Below, piece after piece: positions 14,504-18,718 of a stretch of 18,718 bases of DNA. The DNA is taken from the NCBI GenBank assembly GCA_031397915.1, contig JANNMM010000236.1:1-18718 (forward strand). The letters run 5' to 3'. Position 1 is the stretch's first letter, and every line of letters begins with the position of its first letter. The notes under the pieces were generated by a model that had not been told where the DNA came from, searched no databases, and saw only the letters and a program-made list of their open reading frames with translations. This DNA is from JANYCG01 sp031397915 (GTDB taxonomy: Bacteria > Pseudomonadota > Gammaproteobacteria > Burkholderiales > Burkholderiaceae_C). The position numbers and the translations under genes are program-made.

Positions 14504-15697
14504 TCACTTCAAAACCTTGAAAGAGTCGATGATCTGATTGAAATCGCGCTCGTAGTCAGGCCATGAAGCGAGATGCGTCTCGGCATCTATCAAGAACCCG
14601 CGATCCTTGACGATCGCAATGATCTTGCGTGATTTGCCGACCCGGCCGGCGCCGATGTGATGCACGATCGAGATTGCGGTCAGGTCATCAGCCAGGGTTA
14701 CCCGTTGCCGTGAGACCCGCGTGACGGTGTTCACATTCTGCATTTGACGTTCCCACTGTTGAATCGTGGCATCAGCAACCTCATCCAGGGATTCCCCGGG
14801 CACATCCGTCAGGGTATGAATGCCCAGGATCGCCTGGCCTTTGCTGATCGTCACGTACCGGTTTGTGTCATTGAGTTTCCAGTCGTCCGGATAGGAGACC
14901 GACCAGGCATGGCCCGGATTTGAATACGATTTTTCAGCGGCAACTCGGGGCCGGGCGGCGTTTTTCAATTGCGCGCTGCCGGGCTTGTCGCTTTCTGCCA
15001 TGGCCTTTGTTGTCCAACCATGACGCAGCGCATCTGCAGCCCTGCCATCGTTTCGCAGCTTGCTTGCAAAATCGTTGATGCATTTATTCATCACACCTGA
15101 GAAGACTGCTTCGCTGGGCCAGGTGTATGTCCGGTCCGCGCACCGAGCCTGGTAGGCGAGTAGCGGGCCCGGATTTGCCCCTTTCGGAGCCGAGAATTGC
15201 AAAGAAACGGCCAGACTTCCAAGGACATCCCAATAGAGCAGCGTGGTGTCCGTATGTGCTTCGAATTCAAGCACAGCAGCGTTGATTTGGGTGCCGTCCG
15301 GACTGTCTGTCACCTGGTGGCCGGCAGCCTTGAACTCGGAGGCGATGGCCCGGCCCAGGAGAGTCGCTGGACTCGGATCAAAACGGATTTGCCCCATAGG
15401 CACCCCAAACGCCGCAGTGGATTTTCCTTCGTTATCCAAATCTTTCCGGTCGTCGTTTAAGGGTAGCACCCGTACCACGGCCGATGGAATCGACGACAAG
15501 GTACTGCTGCCGGATGATGCGCTGTGTTTTGGAATTGCCACCTTTACGACGACTGCGGAAAGTGTGTGCGCATTGTTTCTGGTCAAGTTGCCAACGGCGA
15601 CAACGCCCACGGTTCCTGCAGAACTTGCACAAGCCGAGATCGCCAGAACAGCACACAGTGCCATCAGAACAATGAGAACACGCAATGTAAACATCAT
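14504..15697 (-). CDS. Two-domain lipoprotein of unknown function
   Basis: I do not recognise a characterised homologue. The 397-residue product starts MMFTLRVLIVLMALC and has a lipobox ending AISAC (Cys23), so it is a lipoprotein, probably in the outer membrane. The N-terminal half (about 25-215) has LLGRAIASEFKAAGHQV and a TTLLYWDVLGSLAVSL stretch, resembling YajG-type lipoproteins. A linker at about 220-260 leads to a C-terminal domain (about 260-397) starting YSNPGHAWSVSYPDDWKL and ending YERDFNQIIDSFKVL, typical of PsbP/Mog1-like or DUF1795-type folds. I chose the ATG at 15697 because GGAGGT lies 7 bp upstream; a GTG at 15706 overlaps that ribosome-binding site. Codon use looks less biased than in nearby genes. 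Confidence 0.75.
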   Translation of the reverse strand: MMFTLRVLIVLMALCAVLAISACASSAGTVGVVAVGNLTRNNAHTLSAVVVKVAIPKHSASSGSSTLSSIPSAVVRVLPLNDDRKDLDNEGKSTAAFGVPMGQIRFDPSPATLLGRAIASEFKAAGHQVTDSPDGTQINAAVLEFEAHTDTTLLYWDVLGSLAVSLQFSAPKGANPGPLLAYQARCADRTYTWPSEAVFSGVMNKCINDFASKLRNDGRAADALRHGWTTKAMAESDKPGSAQLKNAARPRVAAEKSYSNPGHAWSVSYPDDWKLNDTNRYVTISKGQAILGIHTLTDVPGESLDEVADATIQQWERQMQNVNTVTRVSRQRVTLADDLTAISIVHHIGAGRVGKSRKIIAIVKDRGFLIDAETHLASWPDYERDFNQIIDSFKVLK

Positions 15698-15746
15698 GGG
15701 GTTCACCTCCAGGCTGCTGTTTCAAAAAACTCGCCCCGACGCGTGT

Positions 15747-16256
15747 TCAAGCGAAAGGCCCGTCAGGCCCAAAGGAGAACCCGTGACGTTGGTGCCACTG
15801 TGCCAGCGACAGATCGGGATAGTGCCCGAAGCGGGGGTCTTTTGGCTTGCCCTCGATCTTGACCCAGGATGCTTTTGACTCGATCAGGATGTGCACGTGC
15901 TCAGGTGGTGTGGGAAGCGGTGTGTCGATGGCACTCGCGTGGGGATGCAAGAGTTCGGGCCAGGTCGGGTCCCATGCCCAGAGTGCACTCCCACACCGCG
16001 CGCAGAAGTAGCGCCTGGCGCTGCTCTCATGCTTGCCCGGGCCGTGTTCATCGGGGACAAGCGCGCGGTAAATTCGCAGATAACGCTTTCCCTTAACCTT
16101 CATTGAGCGGGTCACGGCGCCGAGGTTGACGGCATATCCGCCTGCTCCCGCCGTCTTGCGGCAAATCGAGCAGTAACAGCGCATGAAGGGCACGGGTGAA
16201 TCGGACTCGACTGAGAACCTCACGCTGCCGCAGTGGCAAGAGCCTTCCAGGTGCAT
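15747..16256 (-). CDS. GFA family zinc-binding protein (Gfa-like/CENP-V)
   Basis: This 169-residue cytoplasmic protein belongs to the GFA family, named for the glutathione-dependent formaldehyde-activating enzyme but mostly of unknown function. The seven zinc-binding cysteines are all present: Cys7 and Cys9 (GSCHCGSVRF), Cys27, Cys29 and Cys32 (MRCYCSICRK), Cys85 and Cys88 (RYFCARCGS). The segment after the last pair (SALWAWDPTWPELLHPHASAID) is also typical. The ATG at 16256 starts directly before the first zinc motif, with GGAAAG 8 bp upstream. It lies 48 bp after the RibD-C-like gene and 49 bp before the lipoprotein gene, all leftward. Nothing nearby links it to formaldehyde metabolism. Confidence 0.88.
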   Translation of the reverse strand: MHLEGSCHCGSVRFSVESDSPVPFMRCYCSICRKTAGAGGYAVNLGAVTRSMKVKGKRYLRIYRALVPDEHGPGKHESSARRYFCARCGSALWAWDPTWPELLHPHASAIDTPLPTPPEHVHILIESKASWVKIEGKPKDPRFGHYPDLSLAQWHQRHGFSFGPDGPFA

Positions 16257-16304
16257 GGTGATGTCTTTCCGGGAGTCAGGTTGAATGAGACGAGTACGAA
16301 TTGT

Positions 16305-16868
16305 TTAAGCGTGGCGTTCCTTTGGAACTTGATAACACAGCTCCGCGAAACCCGCGCCCACCTGCCTGACTGAAGTCAAGACGAGCGGAGGATGGGTCAC
16401 CCGACGTGGAAACAGTGGTTTTCCCTTCCCAAGCGTGACGGAGCCGACCTGCACGATCATTTCGTCCAGCAACCCGTTGTCGTAAAACTGCCCCGCCAGA
16501 TCGCCGCCACCCACGACCCAGATATTCTTGTCTCCCGCCGCGTCGCGCATCGCGGAATGTACCGGCCGAACGTCGCCTTGCACGAATCGCAAGTTGGCTC
16601 CTGGAACCGGTGGCAGTGTTCGGTGCGAGAAGACCCAGGCGGGCTGGGTGTAGGGCCAGGCGGAGCCCGTTTGGGCGGTCAGCGTCTGTGCGTGGCGCAG
16701 CATCCATTCGTAAGTCGCGGATCCCATCGCCAACGCGCCGACCCCGGCGATGAACGTCGGGTAGCTGGTCTCGTTGACGTCACCCAGCGGGAACAGCCAG
16801 TCGAGCGAGTCGTCTTCGGTCGCGATGAACCCATCCAGGCTCGCGGCCGTGTAGAACTGTGTCTTCAT
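16305..16868 (-). CDS. Dihydrofolate reductase family (RibD C-terminal-like) protein
   Basis: This 187-residue cytoplasmic reductase-fold protein belongs to the RibD-C/DHFR superfamily. Members bind NADPH, but most standalone copies have no proven substrate. The start, MKTQFYTAASLDGFIATEDD, is the classic N-terminus. The family also shows as ALAMGSATYEWML, the nucleotide-binding glycine loop IWVVGGGDLAGQF, and the following LLDEMIVQVGSVTLGKGKPLFP. I chose the ATG at 16868 because it begins the first beta strand; an in-frame GTG at 16901 would add 11 residues. Neither has a good ribosome-binding site. It precedes the GFA gene on the same strand. A different member of the same family lies at the right edge of the window. 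Confidence 0.88.
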   Translation of the reverse strand: MKTQFYTAASLDGFIATEDDSLDWLFPLGDVNETSYPTFIAGVGALAMGSATYEWMLRHAQTLTAQTGSAWPYTQPAWVFSHRTLPPVPGANLRFVQGDVRPVHSAMRDAAGDKNIWVVGGGDLAGQFYDNGLLDEMIVQVGSVTLGKGKPLFPRRVTHPPLVLTSVRQVGAGFAELCYQVPKERHA

Positions 16869-16912
16869 GGGTCGGTTCTCGGCTTCAAGCGCAGCACCCA
16901 CGATGGCTTGCC

Positions 16913-17224
16913 CTATTTGCGTGATGATTTGATCTTCCGAACCGCCGACACATCCCCGAGAAACACATGCAAGGCGTCCCTGTCGTCCAGGGTCAGGTCC
17001 TTGCTTTCGAGGAGGTGCAGCTTCTGGATGACCACTTCAAGCGCCTCAGCCAAGTGGCCGATTTGCCGCCCGTAGCTGCCGACCTGTTCGAGCACCTGCT
17101 GCTCAACCTGTGCGTTGGAGGTAGCCCCGAGGTTGATGCTGAACAGGTTGAAGGACCAGTTCGGCAAGATGGGTTGGGTGAGCGAAGTCGGCGCCAACTG
17201 AAGCGGCATGTAGACGTTTGCCAT
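16913..17224 (-). CDS. Small hypothetical protein
   Basis: This is a 103-residue product I do not recognise. The N-terminal third (ANVYMPLQLAPTSLTQPILP) is proline-containing and neutral. The middle part (about 38-75) is predicted helical and possibly coiled-coil (QVEQQVLEQVGSYGRQIGHL then EALEVVIQKLHLL), and the end is basic (KIKSSRK). There are no signal peptide, membrane segments or cysteines. GGAG 8 bp before the ATG supports translation, and the helix pattern supports a real protein. It is upstream of the RibD-C-like gene with a 44-bp gap and downstream of an AT-rich region with several dyads, which may hold its promoter. Confidence 0.6.
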   Translation of the reverse strand: MANVYMPLQLAPTSLTQPILPNWSFNLFSINLGATSNAQVEQQVLEQVGSYGRQIGHLAEALEVVIQKLHLLESKDLTLDDRDALHVFLGDVSAVRKIKSSRK

Positions 17225-17548
17225 GGATGACTCCCAGTTCGGCCTTACTCAATTTCAATTGTGCGGGCAAATGCGTTATTTGCACTATAGCTTGAGCGCC
17301 GGAGGTGCATTTGTCTATTGGGTCAAACTATTCTGCTGGCAGTGTCAGAAAATACCCAAAATGGGTACGATAAGGTTGCTTTTGCCTGAAAATGCCAATT
17401 TCATTGATAAAAATGGCATCCAAGTCACGGAATTATTCATTTTAATGCTATATAAAACATAGCATTCGACTTGAGGTCATGGTGTGACAACTCCCCTCGT
17501 CCCGTTCGACCCCATCAAAGGCTAAGGCGCCGGCGCTGCAAACCCGGA
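17225..17548. other. AT-rich intergenic region with four dyads
   Basis: I see no convincing gene here; a 79-codon open frame on the plus strand has no ribosome-binding site or family resemblance. The DNA is distinctly AT-richer than its surroundings between 17300 and 17470. It contains four inverted repeats: GCAAAT-GCGTT-ATTTGC (17267-17283), TACCCA-AAA-TGGGTA (17353-17367), ATGCCA with TGGCAT (17392-17397, 17414-17419), and AATGCTAT-ATAAAAC-ATAGCATT (17444-17466). It probably carries regulatory sites for the hypothetical gene at 17224, or is a relic of transferred DNA. Confidence 0.55.
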
Positions 17549-17962
17549 TCACGCTTCGCTGCGCTCGCCGCCGCCACGACTGCGCCGTGGCGGGAAGCGC
17601 CACCATGCCAGCAGCACCAGCACGGCAAACGCGGTATAGGCCACCGTGAACACCCAAAACGGCGCCTCGTAGTACAGGAGCCTTTGCACCCAGTGCTCAA
17701 TGAAGCTCTTGTCGTAGGTGGGCGAGCCCGCCTGGACACGAAGCCATGCTTCCAGTGTCGTGAGCGGACAGTACTGCCCCAGCCAGGCTTGAGCGGCCAC
17801 ATAGATGATCGCCGCCAGATGCGCCAGCCGAAACCACCAGCCGTTCACCCACCGCCAACGCAGGCCGTTTCCTGCCACAACCACAACCAGGCCTCCCACA
17901 ACAAAGAGCACGACTCCGAAGTGGACCAGGAGAACGGCATCAGCAAATAGAGAGTAAGGCAT
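17549..17962 (-). CDS. DUF2784 family membrane protein
   Basis: This 137-residue inner-membrane protein of unknown function has about four hydrophobic helices (roughly 7-30, 44-61, 93-118 and the stretch between). The family-typical segment is AHLAAIIYVAAQAWLGQYCPLTTLE, with the conserved CPLT, followed by YYEAPFWVFTVAYTAFAVLVLL. The C-terminus (RRSRGGGERSEA) is encoded by a GCGAGCGCAGCGAAGC-type stretch that often follows genes in high-GC Proteobacteria, so the original protein may have ended earlier. The ATG at 17962 has no obvious ribosome-binding site. An insertion-sequence remnant begins only 23 bp upstream, so the native promoter may have been displaced. Confidence 0.85.
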   Translation of the reverse strand: MPYSLFADAVLLVHFGVVLFVVGGLVVVVAGNGLRWRWVNGWWFRLAHLAAIIYVAAQAWLGQYCPLTTLEAWLRVQAGSPTYDKSFIEHWVQRLLYYEAPFWVFTVAYTAFAVLVLLAWWRFPPRRSRGGGERSEA

Positions 17963-17984
17963 GGCAGGTGCACTTTGGGGCGCC

Positions 17985-18182
17985 TGAAGTTGACGTGAAC
18001 CCAGTACGCAACATTTGTCGGGTGCACGCGAACCGGCTGCCTACGTCGCTGCTGCTCCCGCCTGTGTGCACCAGTTCAACAAGTTGCTGGCGAAACTCCG
18101 GCGCGTACGCCCCTTTTTGCTTTGGCATCCCGGACTTCTTTTGCTTGTACAACAAGGTATATGTGAAATGGGGTCAACTTCA
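17985..18182 (-). mobile_element. IS3-type insertion sequence remnant, internally deleted
   Basis: Perfect 10-bp inverted repeats TGAAGTTGAC (17985-17994) and GTCAACTTCA (18173-18182) bound a 198-bp segment. It begins with TG and ends with CA, as IS3-family ends do. Inside, reading leftward from the right end, is the start of an OrfA transposase 45 bp from the repeat, the normal IS3 spacing. The rest of orfA and all of orfB are gone. Flanking bases (GCC left, GTC right) do not form a clear target-site duplication. Confidence 0.65.
18000..18128 (-). pseudogene. Truncated IS3-type OrfA transposase fragment
   Basis: MPKQKGAYAPEFRQQLVELV is the typical start of the helix-turn-helix OrfA of IS3-family elements. 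The next part (HTGGSSSDVGSRFACTRQML) keeps the register of the family's R-S-x-x-x-L-A-R-x-F segment, but with unusual substitutions. Similarity ends after about 43 codons, where a full OrfA would have roughly 90-120. The frame runs on into unrelated sequence and across the element's left end. It is non-functional. Confidence 0.75.
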
Positions 18183-18208
18183 GTCAGGCGACATGACCCA
18201 TCTTCGAG

Positions 18209-18718
18209 TCAGCGCGCGCGCCGGTAGTGCATGGCGACCGCGCCGCTGCGCAACGGCTTCGCCGAGACCAGCTCGAGCCGTCGCGTGCTGGGCAGCCCGC
18301 CCTCGTACAGGGTCGGTCCGTGGCCTGCGATCCTGGGGTGGACGAGCAATTTGTACTCGTCGATCAGATCCAGCCGGTCCAGCGCGGTCGCGAGCATGCC
18401 GCTACCGAGGAGTACGCCGCTCGGGGTCGCGTCCTTGAGCTTCTGTACGCCCGTGCGCAGGTTGCCGGCGATGTGGTGGCTGTTGGTCCACGGGAAGTCC
18501 GTTCGCGCCCTGGACACCACGTACTTCGGCTTGGCCTCGAGCTTGACCGCCCACTCGCGCATCGCCGGCGGTGCCTGCGCGTCGCCGCGGGCGACCGCTG
18601 GCCAGTAGCTCTCCATCATCTCGTAGGTGACGCGGCCCCACAGCATCGCCCCGCCCTCGTCCATGAGGCGGGTGAAGAAGGCGTGTGTCTCGTCGTCGGC
18701 GATTCCTTCCTGGTGGTC
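18209..18718 (-). CDS. Dihydrofolate reductase family (RibD C-terminal-like) protein, 5' end beyond the window
   Basis: This is the C-terminal part of a second RibD-C/DHFR-like protein. The frame is open to the right edge (reading DHQEGIADDETHAFFTRLMD before the first internal ATG at 18664), and that segment belongs to the fold, so the true start lies outside. Visible family segments are GGAMLWGRVTYEMMESYWP, YVVSRARTDFPWTN, the glycine-containing GVLLGSGMLATALDRLDLIDEY and LLVHPRIAGHGPTLYEGG. In the nucleotide loop LLGSGM replaces the more common GGG. It differs clearly from the copy at 16305-16868. Third-position GC is very high, unlike the AT-rich stretch and the IS remnant to its left, so it may have a separate origin. 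Confidence 0.87.
   Translation of the reverse strand, partial: DHQEGIADDETHAFFTRLMDEGGAMLWGRVTYEMMESYWPAVARGDAQAPPAMREWAVKLEAKPKYVVSRARTDFPWTNSHHIAGNLRTGVQKLKDATPSGVLLGSGMLATALDRLDLIDEYKLLVHPRIAGHGPTLYEGGLPSTRRLELVSAKPLRSGAVAMHYRRAR

Noticed and set aside
17223..17462. 79-codon open frame on the plus strand in the AT-rich gap
   Set aside because: It lacks a ribosome-binding site and a recognisable product, runs through several dyads, and starts at the opposite-strand start of the hypothetical gene.
1..18718. CRISPR arrays, tRNA or rRNA genes, prophage and toxin-antitoxin loci
   Set aside because: I read both strands and saw no spaced repeats, tRNA-like T-loop and acceptor pairs, rRNA segments, phage structural genes or paired small toxin-antitoxin frames.

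Overview
The window most likely comes from a Burkholderiales betaproteobacterium, probably a Comamonadaceae member (Polaromonas/Rhodoferax-like). The basis is the moderately high GC, two orphan Bug-family (tripartite tricarboxylate transporter) substrate-binding proteins, and the general character of the sensory proteins. This is an inference from protein style; no marker gene is present.

Layout. 1-2181 (+): the 3' end of a dienelactone hydrolase, a rho-independent terminator, a ZIP metal transporter with a histidine-rich loop, and a GNAT acetyltransferase. 2213-7038 (-): a compact three-gene unit read leftward in the order TauE/SafE-type anion exporter, PhnD-like periplasmic binding protein, large hybrid histidine kinase (HAMP-PAS-HisKA-HATPase-REC-REC-Hpt). 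7039-7626: a long divergent regulatory region with several dyads and a textbook sigma-54 (-24/-12) promoter pointing right. 7627-9533 (+): a TauD/TfdA-family Fe(II)/2-oxoglutarate dioxygenase followed 20 bp later by a Bug-type binding protein. 9652-12099 (+): a REC-PAS-GGDEF-EAL regulator cut in two by one in-frame amber codon at the start of its GGDEF domain. 12123-14491: an SRPBCC protein (-), an NADH pyrophosphatase NudC (-) and a divergent second Bug protein (+). 14504-17224 (-): a two-domain lipoprotein, a GFA-family protein, a RibD-C/DHFR-like reductase and a small hypothetical. 17225-18718: an AT-rich gap with four dyads, a DUF2784 membrane protein (-), a 198-bp remnant of an IS3-type insertion sequence with 10-bp terminal inverted repeats, and a second RibD-C/DHFR-like protein (-) that runs off the right edge.

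How the genes may work together. The most coherent block is 2.2-9.5 kb. A sulfite/organosulfonate-type exporter, a PhnD-fold binding protein with no ABC permease or ATPase, and a phosphorelay kinase diverge from a sigma-54-driven TauD-like dioxygenase and a ligand-binding protein. I read this as a candidate sensing and catabolic module for an organosulfonate or related organic anion: the binding protein presents the ligand to the kinase, the relay acts through a sigma-54 activator outside the window, the dioxygenase cleaves the substrate, and the exporter removes the anion released. The composition and the promoter are seen in the sequence. The substrate and the wiring are inferred. The adjacent c-di-GMP regulator is a possible relay output but appears broken. 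The rest of the window is ordinary housekeeping and accessory content.
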